Shown here: positions 45,946 to 54,847 of the stretch, one piece after another
Position numbering within the stretch: position 1 is the stretch's first letter
Layout of the letters: the number at the start of each line of letters is the position of its first letter
Origin: an uncultured bacterium
GTDB taxonomy: Bacteria > Planctomycetota > UBA1135 > GCA-002686595
Direction: 5' to 3'
Assembly (NCBI GenBank): GCA_937905825.1
Contig: CALCXM010000187.1
Coordinates: 21,330 to 85,329 of the forward strand
DNA: 64,000 nucleotides
The notes under the pieces: model-generated
What the model was told of the DNA's origin: nothing
The model's input: the letters and a program-made list of their open reading frames with translations, nothing else
The model's database searches: none
Program-made: the position numbers and the translations under genes

Positions 45946-46167
45946 CAGCCTCCTTGGAAAGGACCGGAAGCCCTGCCGGCGCCGAGCCGCTGCGAAACGC
46001 ACAGGATTCCGCAGCGCCGAAGTAGGATGAGGATCACGAATAGGGAGACGGAACACCAGCTCCGCCCCTGATGATGGTCGACGCCGAAAAGCAGCCATCA
46101 GCGCTTAGATCCAATCCGTCCTGCCCACGGCCCCCCCGCTACTAGACCCCCCCACTACGAGAACACT

Positions 46168-46815
46168 GTGATCAACGCTCCAGAGCTAACAGAGCTCGCG
46201 ACTGGCATCGGTTGTGAGATCCCGCAAGACCGTGCCGAACTCCTGCTTGCGTACCTCGACGCGATGCTGGAAGAGAACCTCAAGGTAAACATGACCTCTA
46301 TCCGCGACCGAGAAGCTGCCGTGGTTTTCCATGCGCTTGATTCACTAGCGATGGGCAACGAGGCGTTCGGCTTGAGGCCCAAGAACTGCCTCGACCTTGG
46401 TACGGGCAATGGCTTCCCTGGCATCGCCATCGCCTGTCTGTTCCCAAAGGCCAAGGTGCTTCTCATGGATCGCACCTTGAAGAAACTCAAGGCGATTGAG
46501 CGTGCGGTATCAACAGCTGGATTTCAACCTGGCCAAATCACGACCCTTCAAATGGATGCCCGTGAAGCTCCCGCTCGTGGCTATCGCAAAGCATTCGATC
46601 TAATCACGACCCGAGCCGTGGGGACCGCTTCCGAGATGGGCGTCTTGGCCAAGCCCCTGCTCATCAAGGGCGGAAACCTGCTGTGCTGGTTTGGCGAGGA
46701 AACCGAAGTGGCCGCCGCACTCCCCGGTGACTTGCGCCGGAAAGGCGACGTGCCATTCACCCTACCCGGCCCGCCTGAACGTGCGCGACGGCTCGTCAGC
46801 TACCGGCGCTTGTAG
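46168..46815 (+). CDS. rsmG: 16S rRNA (guanine-527-N7)-methyltransferase
   Basis: A 215-residue SAM-dependent methyltransferase of the RsmG/GidB family, which methylates G527 of 16S rRNA. NMTSIRDREAAVVFHALDSL is the family N-terminal block, and the SAM motif I is LDLGTGNGFPGIAIA (from residue 76), followed by LLMDRTLKKLKAIE. The start is GTG. The gene is isolated, whereas in many bacteria it sits with mnmG near the replication origin; nothing of that cluster is seen here. Confidence 0.9.
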   Translation: MINAPELTELATGIGCEIPQDRAELLLAYLDAMLEENLKVNMTSIRDREAAVVFHALDSLAMGNEAFGLRPKNCLDLGTGNGFPGIAIACLFPKAKVLLMDRTLKKLKAIERAVSTAGFQPGQITTLQMDAREAPARGYRKAFDLITTRAVGTASEMGVLAKPLLIKGGNLLCWFGEETEVAAALPGDLRRKGDVPFTLPGPPERARRLVSYRRL

Positions 46816-47126
46816 TCCCTGGCGTCGCGCGCGCTTGACGGCACGCTGCTGTCACGTTCAACGGCCGACCGAACCCCGGTGTCCACGGAACTGGGGAAGG
46901 TCGGTCGCGCATTCTGTGACGCAGGCTTCTCGCGCTATCACACTCCGGGGAATTGCGCGACAGCGAAAACGTCCTAGGCGACAAGAGCAGAGAGTGAGCA
47001 GCGGGCACTGAACCCGTACTAGGTTCTAGTTCTTAGTGAGCTAACGAAACCGGGGATTCCCGGATAGATAGGATGGGTAGGATCCAACCCCCAACCAGCT
47101 CGTAAGCTCTAACAACTCATCTGCCA
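46816..47126. other. Intergenic region after rsmG, 311 nt
   Basis: No coding sequence or strong hairpin is visible. The part near 47020-47060 is AT-richer and contains TAGTTCTTAGTGAG-like sequence, probably the promoter of the following secreted-protein gene. Confidence 0.35.
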
Positions 47127-48578
47127 ATGACGATTCGAACAAGTAGCCTCACTACACTCGCAGTTCTTAGTCTCGCTCCTTCCCTATTCGCACAGGCTAG
47201 CTGGACAGCGCTCGGCACAGGCACTGCCGCGGACATGTCTGACGACGGCCAGTTCGTGGTCGGATCGATAGGAACCCACGGGTTCCTTTGGTCCGCTAGC
47301 GGAGTCCAAGTCGATCTTGGCGTCGGCACACCAACTGCCGTGTCCTCGGACGGAACCATCGTATCCGGAAGGACGACGAACCTTGCGGGCGAGAGCGTCG
47401 CCGCTCGCTGGCAACAGGGCACCGGTTGGGTTGAACTCCCCGGCGCCGGCGGTGCAGCGGGGAGCAGCATCTCGGTCTCCTATGGCATGTCGGCGGATGG
47501 CAGCAAGTGTGCTGGGTTTGGATGGAACGCCGCCGGCCTGGCGAGCGCCCTCTCGTGGGACGCCATGGGAAACGTCACCTTCATTCCCCAGAGCGGTCCA
47601 TTGAACAGCCAGGCAAGCTCGATGTCCGCGGACGGGACCCTGATCGGCGGGTGGGATGACAGCGCAGGCTTCACAGCACGAGCGGTGGTCTGGGATGCGC
47701 TTCACTCCCAAACGTTCGTTGCGGTCACGCCCGGCAACCTGATGGGGTTCGGCAAAGTCTTTGGCTTTAGCAACAACAACAGCTACGTCGTTGGAGTCAC
47801 CGATGATGAGGGCTTCATTTGGAACTCCACCGCTGGCGTGACAAAGACAGGTAGCTTGCCGGGCGGTGGCCCCTTTACCTACGGCGAGGCCCGCGACGTT
47901 TCGGACGACGGCCAAAAGGTTGTGGGGCTGTCGAGGGTGACCTCGCTCTATGACTTCCGCGCCACGATCTGGACACCAGGCGCCGGTCTCCAGGAACTGA
48001 AGAGCTACCTGGAAGCCAATGGAGGCAGCGCTGTCCCCGAGCTCATTCTCGCCAGCGCCATTAGCTCCGATGGGTTCAGAATCTTGGCCTATGGGCCGCA
48101 GGGTTGGGGGATCGGGACCTTGGGATTCAGTGTCCCTTCCTACTGCAGCTGCGACGCAACGGCTCCTTGCGGCAACAGCGCAGCCCTTGGCGAGGGTTGC
48201 CAAAACTCCACGGGCAAGGGCGCTGTCGTTGCGGCGGCCGGTGGCATCAGCGTTGGAGCGGACAATCTAACTCTGGAGTGTGAGCAATTGCCCCCGGGCA
48301 AACCCAGCCTGCTCTTCGCGGGCCTCAACCAAATCAACGGTGGGGCGGGAAGCCTCTTCGGCGATGGATTGCTGTGCGTCGGTGGAGGGATTCAACGGCT
48401 AGGAGTCGTGGTCTCGAGCCAAACAGGCAGCGCCGCGTTCGGGCCTGGCCTCGTAGCGACAGGCGCATGGAACTCCGGAGACGTGCGCAACTTCCAAGTC
48501 TGGTACCGAGACCAAGCCGGCCCCTGCGCAGCGGGCTTCAACACGTCGAATGCCTTGCAGGTGACTTTCACCCCCTAG
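47127..48578 (+). CDS. Secreted HAF-repeat protein with Cys-rich C-terminal module (copy B)
   Basis: A 483-residue exported protein. Residues 1-23 form a signal peptide (LAVLSLAPSLFAQ). Residues 25-330 contain repeats of the type A-x-x-x-S-x-D-G-x-x-V-x-G followed by A-x-x-W, as in HAF-family extracellular repeats (ADMSDDGQFVVGSI, TAVSSDGTIVSGR, RDVSDDGQKVVGLS). They should form a beta-propeller. Residues about 337-483 are the shared C-terminal module, more diverged than the other copies: YCSCDATAPCG, LGEGCQNSTGKGA, GDGLLCVGG, FQVWYRD and a final VTFTP. A very long hairpin follows the stop. Function unknown. Confidence 0.82.
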   Translation: MTIRTSSLTTLAVLSLAPSLFAQASWTALGTGTAADMSDDGQFVVGSIGTHGFLWSASGVQVDLGVGTPTAVSSDGTIVSGRTTNLAGESVAARWQQGTGWVELPGAGGAAGSSISVSYGMSADGSKCAGFGWNAAGLASALSWDAMGNVTFIPQSGPLNSQASSMSADGTLIGGWDDSAGFTARAVVWDALHSQTFVAVTPGNLMGFGKVFGFSNNNSYVVGVTDDEGFIWNSTAGVTKTGSLPGGGPFTYGEARDVSDDGQKVVGLSRVTSLYDFRATIWTPGAGLQELKSYLEANGGSAVPELILASAISSDGFRILAYGPQGWGIGTLGFSVPSYCSCDATAPCGNSAALGEGCQNSTGKGAVVAAAGGISVGADNLTLECEQLPPGKPSLLFAGLNQINGGAGSLFGDGLLCVGGGIQRLGVVVSSQTGSAAFGPGLVATGAWNSGDVRNFQVWYRDQAGPCAAGFNTSNALQVTFTP

Positions 48579-48604
48579 ATCCTATGGGAACCACTCGGTC
48601 ATGC

Positions 48605-48653
48605 GTTTCCGCCCACCCTGTTGTCGAGGACCAACAACAGGGTGGGCGGAAAC
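48605..48653. terminator. Perfect 20-bp stem hairpin between convergent genes
   Basis: Arms 48605-48624 and 48634-48653 are exact reverse complements (GTTTCCGCCCACCCTGTTGT on the left) around a 9-nt loop, followed by CGTTTGT. It lies 26 nt after one stop and 6 nt before the stop of the convergent gene, so it can end transcription from both sides. Confidence 0.8.
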
Positions 48654-48659
48654 CGTTTG

Positions 48660-49115
48660 TCAGTCCGAATCATTCCGCTGCCAGATGTTGATGACCAGCC
48701 AGGCCATGAACACTTGGACTTCCAAGGGCAAGCTCTCGGGAAGGTCAACGATTGCCTTTCGAGTGAACATGTGGGCAGGAGCAACGGAGCCCACCTCCCG
48801 CCCTCCTTCGCGCAACAGGAACCGTCGCCCAAAGAAGGAGGCAACCACGAGGCTGAAGGCCCTCCCGCCAAACTTCACTTGGAGCTCTCGACGGAATACG
48901 CTCGGCTTCTTCGCAGTGACCACGGTCGCCCCGGCCCTGCGGAGGAAGAAGGTCCCGGCCCAGAGACTCTCTCTGCCGAACTCAAAGTCCTGCCCATGGA
49001 TCGTGAGTGTGCCTCGTTCACGAAAGATGGAGAGGTCGATCTTTGCAACCACGGCCCCATTGGCAATGAACTCATAGTCCCTGGAAAACCAACTCTTCGG
49101 AACAGCACTTAGCAT
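48660..49115 (-). CDS. Hypothetical protein, LURP-one/Tubby-like fold suspected
   Basis: A 151-residue protein built of alternating strands ending in a hydrophobic helix (LEVQVFMAWLVINIWQ). The order of strands (DYEFIANGAVVAKID, GTLTIHGQDFEFGRE, VVTAKKPSVFRRELQV, FSLVVASFFGRRFLLREGG) and the final buried helix recall the LURP-one-related/Tubby C-terminal barrel with its central helix. That is a fold-level impression, not a family match. The ATG at 49115 gives a sensible start; the frame is open 17 codons further to 49166. No signal peptide. Neighbouring genes do not indicate a role. Confidence 0.6.
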   Translation of the reverse strand: MLSAVPKSWFSRDYEFIANGAVVAKIDLSIFRERGTLTIHGQDFEFGRESLWAGTFFLRRAGATVVTAKKPSVFRRELQVKFGGRAFSLVVASFFGRRFLLREGGREVGSVAPAHMFTRKAIVDLPESLPLEVQVFMAWLVINIWQRNDSD

Positions 49116-49190
49116 GCTTGACTCAGCAGCAAGGGCCGCGCAAACAGGACGAGTTGTTGGCAGCACTGCCTTGAACGCATGACGCCAAGC

Positions 49191-49496
49191 CTACTGGTCC
49201 TTGGAGTCATCTGCTGCGGCATCGAGATCGGAATCCCGATCGAGTTGAATGGCGAGGTGTTCGATATCGGACTGCGCGAGGGCTCCCCGATCGACGAGTA
49301 GTTTCGAGAGAGAGGCAATGCAGATTCTGAGCTGCTCGTTCTCGCTCTCAAGCGAATCCAGTCGCTCATCTTGAGCCTGGTCCCGCCGCTGCTTGCGCCT
49401 CAGCCTTCCTCGCATCCTCGAGGCTTCTCGCTCTGTCTCGTCGAGATCCATGCGCAATCCCCAATCGCCCAACAACAGCATTCTTGCCCAACCCAT
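49191..49496 (-). CDS. Small coiled-coil protein
   Basis: A 101-residue hydrophilic protein I do not recognise. An N-terminal LLLGDWGLRMDLDETE is followed by a long charged helix (residues 25-60, EREASRMRGRLRRKQRRDQ onward, with heptad-like Leu in DSLESENEQLRICIASLS), then an acidic tail. It probably dimerises through the coiled coil. It could start at the first ATG (49496) or at the internal ATG for MDLDET; the former is listed. It is separated from both neighbours by about 80 nt. Confidence 0.55.
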   Translation of the reverse strand: MGWARMLLLGDWGLRMDLDETEREASRMRGRLRRKQRRDQAQDERLDSLESENEQLRICIASLSKLLVDRGALAQSDIEHLAIQLDRDSDLDAAADDSKDQ

Positions 49497-49580
49497 ATTC
49501 CCTGTCCTTTGTAGTTTTGGTTGTATCGTACCTGGTCACCACCGCTGGAGCGGGGCGCTGTGCCATTCACTCCATCGCGC

Positions 49581-50147
49581 TCACGATTCCAAGTACTCCT
49601 TCAGCTTTGCGAACAGCGATTCATTGGCGGGGATGAAAAACTTCATGAGCTCGTCATAGGCCGGCGTGGCTTTGTAGCCCACGCCGTAGGACAAGATCCG
49701 CGTGCGCTCTTCCCCCAGGGGCTCGAAGACAATCGTGTTCATAAGATGCTCGGCATCTTCCTTCATGATCGCCGGCCAACGCTCGTGGACTTCGGCCTGC
49801 AAGGTCAACAGTCGTTCGGGAACGTAGTTGATGATGTGCAACACGTTGGTTCCCGGGTCGCCGACTTTCGCTTCTGGTTCGTAATGCGTTCGAATCGTCC
49901 CGCCGGTCGTTAGATCTACTTCCACGACGGGTGACGCCCAGGCCTTCCAACCCTCTTCCGTGGTGTAGGCCTTCCAAACCTCTGCGACGGGTGCGTCCAC
50001 CTGGACCTCTTGAACGAGGACAAGGTCCCCCGCCGCCGTTCGGATCACGCGGCTCTCGATTCCCTTCGCGGCCGGAGTCGGCGTCTGGCTCGCGCTCGTC
50101 AACCAAAGGGCAAGGGCAAAGATCGGGAGGATGTGTTTGACTCTCAT
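49581..50147 (-). CDS. Exported SRPBCC (START-like) domain protein
   Basis: A 188-residue protein. A signal peptide (MRVKHILPIFALALWLTSAS) precedes an AHSA1/SRPBCC-type helix-grip domain: LVLVQEVQVDAPVAEVWKAY, TTEEGWKAWASPVVEVDLT, TIRTHYEP and a C-terminal amphipathic helix (ESLFAKLKEYLES). These proteins bind hydrophobic ligands in a deep pocket. Most relatives are cytoplasmic, so an exported version is somewhat unusual. The ATG at 50147 is chosen because it starts the signal; the open frame before it is Pro/Ser/Arg-rich. Confidence 0.8.
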   Translation of the reverse strand: MRVKHILPIFALALWLTSASQTPTPAAKGIESRVIRTAAGDLVLVQEVQVDAPVAEVWKAYTTEEGWKAWASPVVEVDLTTGGTIRTHYEPEAKVGDPGTNVLHIINYVPERLLTLQAEVHERWPAIMKEDAEHLMNTIVFEPLGEERTRILSYGVGYKATPAYDELMKFFIPANESLFAKLKEYLES

Positions 50148-50214
50148 GCTTCGAATGCTCACGTTTGGAATTCGTGGTTGGGTGCCGCTCGGTGCCGCAC
50201 GCCTGGCTGGCGTA

Positions 50215-50724
50215 TCATGACACAGGCTGGACTCGGAGGGGCCCGAGGATCGGCGCATCCCACGTCCAATCAACCCCGCACTGCGGAACAAACCGAGAGC
50301 CCAGGTCACAGGAGGCTGCGGAGACCCGAGGGAGGCCAACGCGGGCTTGCATGTCCCGGTAGACAGCCTCGATCAACTGAACAAGCGCGGAGGCATTCAA
50401 GTCTTCCCCGGGACGGAGCTTTGCGTGCCGCATGAACTTACCGGTTCCCTGCAGCAACTGCGCGGGGTCATCCAGCTTCGCACCCCGGAAAAAGCCGACG
50501 TTGGCATGGAAACTGAAGGAATCAACGCAAGCAAAGGCGGCTTCCCCCATGCAGGCCGTTGGCTGGTCGTCATGCAAGAGTTCGCGGACGTCGTCGCCAC
50601 AGTCGCGCATCACGGCGAACCAGCGTCGTGCGATCTCCCCTAGGTTCCCAGGGCACTCCGTGAGCCAGGCATCCACGGCAGGGTCTCGCTGGGCAGCTGC
50701 GGGAAACAGGAAGAGTTGGTTCAT
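50215..50724 (-). CDS. DUF1801-domain protein
   Basis: A 169-residue protein with the DUF1801 core, recognised by FSFHANVGFFRGAKLDDPAQ and then LLQGTGKFMRHAKLR, the strand-turn pattern of the YdhG-like fold. The family is small and cytoplasmic with no firmly known activity. The N-terminus (MNQLFLFPAAAQRDPAVDAW) starts at the ATG at 50724, which is preferred to an earlier one 42 nt upstream because it begins at the family helix. It is read in the same direction as the SRPBCC gene, 67 nt away. Confidence 0.75.
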   Translation of the reverse strand: MNQLFLFPAAAQRDPAVDAWLTECPGNLGEIARRWFAVMRDCGDDVRELLHDDQPTACMGEAAFACVDSFSFHANVGFFRGAKLDDPAQLLQGTGKFMRHAKLRPGEDLNASALVQLIEAVYRDMQARVGLPRVSAASCDLGSRFVPQCGVDWTWDAPILGPLRVQPVS

Positions 50725-51195
50725 GGTCTTGTCCGCCGTCGCTGGTGATGCGTAGCTCAGCTGCAAAATGGGAACGCTTGCCTATCGATCCCTGTCCTGA
50801 CTCTGGCAATGGTCCGCGCTCTCGTCCGCTGGACAGTGGAACCACCACTTGCAAAAGCATCGAGGAATGACACACCGCTGAGAACCGGGGGGTTTGCAAG
50901 CGGCACCAGTCGGACGAAGCTTCCCACACTTCATGGGTTGCGGAATCCTTCGGACATACTCCCATATTTTTTGGGCGTTCCAGCCGGAGAGACAGCACAA
51001 CGAATCCAACGCTCACCGGGAATCCTTCGATCCTTTTGACGCTTATATTTTGTTTTATTAACAGCTCATTGATGCCCAAATCCACGCAACCAATCGTCTA
51101 GGTTTGGATAGCGAGACCCAGCGATTCAAGAAGATGCAACGGGCATCCGCCTCGATCGCAACTCGTCACCTTCACGACTCAAACGAAGCATTCAA
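50725..51195. other. Divergent intergenic region, 471 nt
   Basis: No gene is supported. An AT-rich patch (TTATATTTTGTTTTATTAAC around 51043-51062), 130 nt before the propeller start, is the most AT-rich stretch in the window and probably holds promoter elements. Confidence 0.45.
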
Positions 51196-52584
51196 ATGAA
51201 GCAAATTCACACTCGCCCGCACCCCTCGCTGTTCGCGGCATTCCTTTGGACCACTCTCGCCGTGGGCCTTTCCAACGCAACCTTGGCGGCACAGGGTTCG
51301 CTCTACTCATGGGGTGGCAATACCTCGTCACTCAACCAGGACGTCCCCTACGGGCCGGCTTTCAAGCAAGTCTCGGCCGGGGCCCTGTTCTCGATTGGCA
51401 TTCGCAACAACGGCGAGCTAATCGCTTGGGGTTCGGACAACTCGGATGTGGTGTCGGACACGCCAACCGCCATCGGCTTCACCCAAGTCGCCGCCGGTGC
51501 CTATCACTGCGCAGCTCTCCGGTCGAACGGGTCGATTCGATCTTGGGGCTCAGATCAGTTCGGCCAAGTGAGCAACACCCCCATAGACTCTGGACACCTG
51601 CAAGTAGCTGCCGGTTCAAACGGAAGCGCTGCCCTGCGCGCGGATGGGTCCATCCTTTGGTGGGGCGACATGACCAATGGGTTGGATGTGGTGCCCGCAG
51701 GCACTGGCTTTGTTCAACTCGCCGTTGGAGCCAGCCATGGCTTGGCGCTCGATGCGAACGGCTCCATCCACCCCTGGGGCAACCCCAACCAGAGCGCAGT
51801 CTCCGGCACACCCTCCGGTTCAGGCTTCCTGCAGGTCGCCGCGGGCGTCGGGCAATCCATGGCGTTGCGCAGCGACGGATCGATTGAGTCCTGGGGTCAA
51901 GACAACTTTGGCCAGGTTTCCGACAAGCCCCTCGGCAGCGGGTTCGTGCGAGTTGCCGCCGGCTTTGGGCACTGCGCGGCATTGCACGCGGACGGGTCGA
52001 TCGCCTCCTGGGGGAGCGATCAGGCCTTCGAAGTTTCGAGTGCCCCCGCGGGAACCGGGTTTGTGGATCTAGCAGCGGGGTGGAATCACAGCTCGGCGAT
52101 TCGCAGCCAACATCCCGGCGCTGCCTATTGCTTCGGAGATGGAACGGGCACTGCTTGTCCGTGCGGAACGGCTGGGGCTAGCGGAGAAGGCTGCGCCAAC
52201 TCCAGCGGCGGCGGAGCGCGGTTGACCGCTTTGGGCAACGCGTACATGTCCCTTTCAGAGTTTCAATTGCTCGTGACCGGCGCCCCCGCCATGCGCGCCT
52301 GCGTGCTCTTGCTGGGCTCCAATCAAGTCAACGGAGGACTTGGAAACCCCGTTGGGGATGGTCTGCTGTGCGTGGGAGGGAGCACCACTCGTTCGCAGGT
52401 CGTGCTCACTTCCGGAGCCGTCAATGCCTTCTTCACGAACTTCAACGGCAACACCTTCGCCCAGGCGAGCCAGGGAGCGGGAGTGGCTACGAACTACCAG
52501 GCTTGGTATCGCGACCCCGCGAACTCCTGCACGGGAACCGGAATGAACTTTTCCAGCGCGTGGGCCGTGACCTGGTCCCTGTAG
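51196..52584 (+). CDS. Secreted seven-bladed RCC1-type propeller with Cys-rich C-terminal module (copy C)
   Basis: A 462-residue exported protein. A signal peptide (about 1-32, ending LAAQG) leads into seven clear repeats with the pattern G-F-x-Q-V-A-A-G, H, A-L-R-x-D-G-S-I-x-S-W-G, G-Q-V-S, predicting a closed seven-bladed propeller. Residues about 310-462 form the shared module: YCFGDGTGTACPCGTAG, GEGCANSSGGGARL, GDGLLCVGG, RSQVVL, QAWYRDPANSC and NFSSAWAVTWSL at the very end. It is closely similar to copy A (35333) in both parts. Probably a surface or periplasmic binding protein; no partner is known. A strong terminator follows. Confidence 0.85.
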   Translation: MKQIHTRPHPSLFAAFLWTTLAVGLSNATLAAQGSLYSWGGNTSSLNQDVPYGPAFKQVSAGALFSIGIRNNGELIAWGSDNSDVVSDTPTAIGFTQVAAGAYHCAALRSNGSIRSWGSDQFGQVSNTPIDSGHLQVAAGSNGSAALRADGSILWWGDMTNGLDVVPAGTGFVQLAVGASHGLALDANGSIHPWGNPNQSAVSGTPSGSGFLQVAAGVGQSMALRSDGSIESWGQDNFGQVSDKPLGSGFVRVAAGFGHCAALHADGSIASWGSDQAFEVSSAPAGTGFVDLAAGWNHSSAIRSQHPGAAYCFGDGTGTACPCGTAGASGEGCANSSGGGARLTALGNAYMSLSEFQLLVTGAPAMRACVLLLGSNQVNGGLGNPVGDGLLCVGGSTTRSQVVLTSGAVNAFFTNFNGNTFAQASQGAGVATNYQAWYRDPANSCTGTGMNFSSAWAVTWSL

Positions 52585-52621
52585 AAAGTCACTCACTTCG
52601 TGGAGGGCTTGGCACTCAGCA

Positions 52622-52661
52622 AACAACGGCGGTTCACCGGGAAGGGTGGACCGCCGTTGTT
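52622..52661 (+). terminator. Hairpin after propeller copy C
   Basis: AACAACGGCGGTTCACC (52622-52638) pairs with 52645-52661 with one G-T wobble and a 6-nt loop, 38 nt after the stop codon. The descending arm ends in TTGTTAAAC. Confidence 0.75.
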
Positions 52662-52722
52662 AAACTAGTGCTCGGTCGCAGCTCAGCGACTGGGAATCGT
52701 TGGGTTCAGCCCCGAATCGCGG

Positions 52723-54363
52723 TCACCGCACTTCCCATCCTCGACCCCGGGCTTCTTCGATGATGCGATTCGTATCGAACTGGGAGTCGTCGATATCAGC
52801 TTCATCGATCGCCTCTATGTACAGGCGGTGCGCTTGCGGCTCGAGCTCGCCCGCCGAGCTGACCACTTGCTGGGCCACCCACTGGCCCCCCGGGAGTTGC
52901 ACGAGGTCCCCCAGGTCCCAAGCGAACTCCAGCGCCCAACCTTCCGCCGTTTGGGTGGACTGAATTCTTTGAACACACAGATAGTCCTTCTGCGGATCAA
53001 AGAAGGCATCCACTCGCCGACCGCCCCGAGTTACCCGCAAACCAATGGTCCCCAGGGGGGCGCCTTCGGCGTCTTCGAGTAGTTCCCAGTTCCCATCCCA
53101 GCGCCCGAGGACGTTGCCCCAGAAGAGATCTCGCGGGAAGTACGAGTAGGACATGGACACTTGGGAACCCGGCAAGCTGACCTCCAAGACCAGATCGGAA
53201 GGCAGACCGGAAGCAGGATCGCGTCTCCACCATCCATCATCTCTCCACGCGGCACGACGTCCACGTTCGTAGAGCGTCTCGCGAACAGGGTCGGTTCCTG
53301 CAAACAGGGTCAACAGCTCGGGACCGGTCACCCCTTGCGCGAATGATTTCCGCGCTCCCTTGTCCAACTTGCGCAGGTTGTAGCGGCTGAAACGGACTCG
53401 ACAGGAGCTGTCGTCCGGCAAGCGCGTTCCGTCCTCGAGAACCTGGATGGTCTGTTTCCCCGACCAAGTGAGAATCTCCACATGGTCGTCCCGTGAGTGC
53501 CAACTGACCGAACGGAAATGAGTCGGGAACGCCTGCCGCGCATTGAGGATGGCGTCGAGAACAGTCCTCACCTCGGGCTTCGGGTTCGGTTCGCTCTCGC
53601 GCTCGATCTTCACATCGCGGGAAACCCCGAGATCGTAGATGGACTTGGGACCGTCCTGCGGGAAGAACAGCCGTCCCTCCTTCCAATGGGCCGGCTTGCC
53701 CTCCACGACTCCCGCATCCAATAGCTCCCGTGTGCGCACGGGCAACCGCGTTTCCGGATCCGCCCATAGTTGTTGTGTCAGGTGCTTTCGATCGAAAGCG
53801 TCGGCGCGGAACCAATCGAAGCGCAGCAAGGTCTCCCCGTTGATCCTTTCTTCCGTCGCTTTCGCGCTCCACCGGCCGCGACCGTGATCCGGCGATTCGG
53901 CGAGCTCCTCGGCCGACCCGACAACCGCATCCCACGCTGTTTTGTCCGCCGGCCTGGGTGGGTCCCTGCGCTCTAGGATCGTGCTCTCAAAGGGAACGAG
54001 GCTCGAGTTCAAACCCGTGCCAAGATCAGCGAACACATAGACATCCTGGGAGGATTTTGTCGCGTAGACCTTGTCCCGAAGTCCGTGCCAAACCACGGAG
54101 CCATCGTCGAATTCAACTCGCACCCAAGGGCGCCCCTCAAACGCCTGCTGGATCTCGGCCAGGGAAATCTCCGTCGGCACCAGAATCACGATCAGCCAAG
54201 TTGCGGCGCTCGCGATCAAGCCCGCCGCTGTTGCCCAGACCCCCTTGCGCGTCCGCGTGCGCGGAGCGGCGCTTTCGATCTCCCCCAGGATCGCGGTGCG
54301 CTCTTCCACCGAGGGCCCAAAGGCCTGCACAGCCTCCACCATCAACTCTTCGACTTCACGCAT
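52723..54363 (-). CDS. Membrane-anchored partner of an ECF sigma factor (anti-sigma-like)
   Basis: A 546-residue protein. A short cytoplasmic N-terminus (1-40) with acidic helices could hold the sigma factor. One membrane helix spans 42-62 (VWATAAGLIASAATWLIVIL), and the large C-terminal part lies outside. The outer part starts SLAEIQQAFEGRPWVRVEF and continues with beta-rich segments such as VVWHGLRDKVYATK, vaguely like LolA/outer-membrane lipoprotein-sorting folds; this is only an impression. The start overlaps the sigma gene end by 8 nt, so the two are coupled. No zinc-binding H-x3-C-x2-C motif is present. Confidence 0.7.
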   Translation of the reverse strand: MREVEELMVEAVQAFGPSVEERTAILGEIESAAPRTRTRKGVWATAAGLIASAATWLIVILVPTEISLAEIQQAFEGRPWVRVEFDDGSVVWHGLRDKVYATKSSQDVYVFADLGTGLNSSLVPFESTILERRDPPRPADKTAWDAVVGSAEELAESPDHGRGRWSAKATEERINGETLLRFDWFRADAFDRKHLTQQLWADPETRLPVRTRELLDAGVVEGKPAHWKEGRLFFPQDGPKSIYDLGVSRDVKIERESEPNPKPEVRTVLDAILNARQAFPTHFRSVSWHSRDDHVEILTWSGKQTIQVLEDGTRLPDDSSCRVRFSRYNLRKLDKGARKSFAQGVTGPELLTLFAGTDPVRETLYERGRRAAWRDDGWWRRDPASGLPSDLVLEVSLPGSQVSMSYSYFPRDLFWGNVLGRWDGNWELLEDAEGAPLGTIGLRVTRGGRRVDAFFDPQKDYLCVQRIQSTQTAEGWALEFAWDLGDLVQLPGGQWVAQQVVSSAGELEPQAHRLYIEAIDEADIDDSQFDTNRIIEEARGRGWEVR

Positions 54364-54847
54364 CACGCACCCCCTGAGCTCGTTCGAGCTTCGCGTAGGC
54401 CTCTCGAAACGCATCGCGAGCGCGGGTCAAGGCAGACTCGACCGCCTTCTCACTCGAACCCCGCTCCTGCGCCATTTCGCGCACGCTCCTACGATCGATG
54501 TACTTCTCCTCGAGCAACCCCCGTTCTTTCTCCGTCAGTTCGCGCAGCGTCCTTGCCACCCTTTCCGCCCCGGACTGCCGCTCATTCGAGTCTGCGCGAG
54601 CGGGTTCGAAACCCGTCAATTCCCCGACGCGGCCCCCGTTCGATCGAAAGTGGTCCGCCAATCGCCTGCGCGCGATCGTCAACAACCAAGCGCGCGTCGA
54701 CCCCACCTTCCGCATGCGAGCTTCCCCGGCCAACGCCGCCCGAAAAACCTCCTGACACAGATCCCGCGCCTGCTCTCGATCCGGATGCAATCTCAGAGCG
54801 AGGTAGCCAAAGACCACATCGATATGGGGTGTCAGTTCATTGCGCAT
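54356..54847 (-). CDS. ECF-type RNA polymerase sigma factor
   Basis: A 163-residue sigma factor. Region 2 (residues 5-70) shows DREQARDLCQEVFRAAL and STRAWLLTIARRRLADHFR. Region 4 (residues 100-155) has LTEKERGLLEEKYIDRRSVR and a helix-turn-helix in MAQERGSSEKAVESALTRAR. It overlaps the membrane partner gene by 8 nt. This is the second such sigma/partner pair in the window; the sequences are not close copies of the pair at 26341. Confidence 0.9.
   Translation of the reverse strand: MRNELTPHIDVVFGYLALRLHPDREQARDLCQEVFRAALAGEARMRKVGSTRAWLLTIARRRLADHFRSNGGRVGELTGFEPARADSNERQSGAERVARTLRELTEKERGLLEEKYIDRRSVREMAQERGSSEKAVESALTRARDAFREAYAKLERAQGVRDA

Noticed and set aside
44698..46098. 466-residue minus-strand open frame opposite the FIST gene
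   Set aside because: Shadow composition; the plus strand encodes both FIST domains.
51280..52110. Regular repeats considered as a CRISPR or DNA satellite
   Set aside because: The periodicity is in-frame protein repetition (RCC1 blades), without identical DNA repeats or unique spacers of fixed length.
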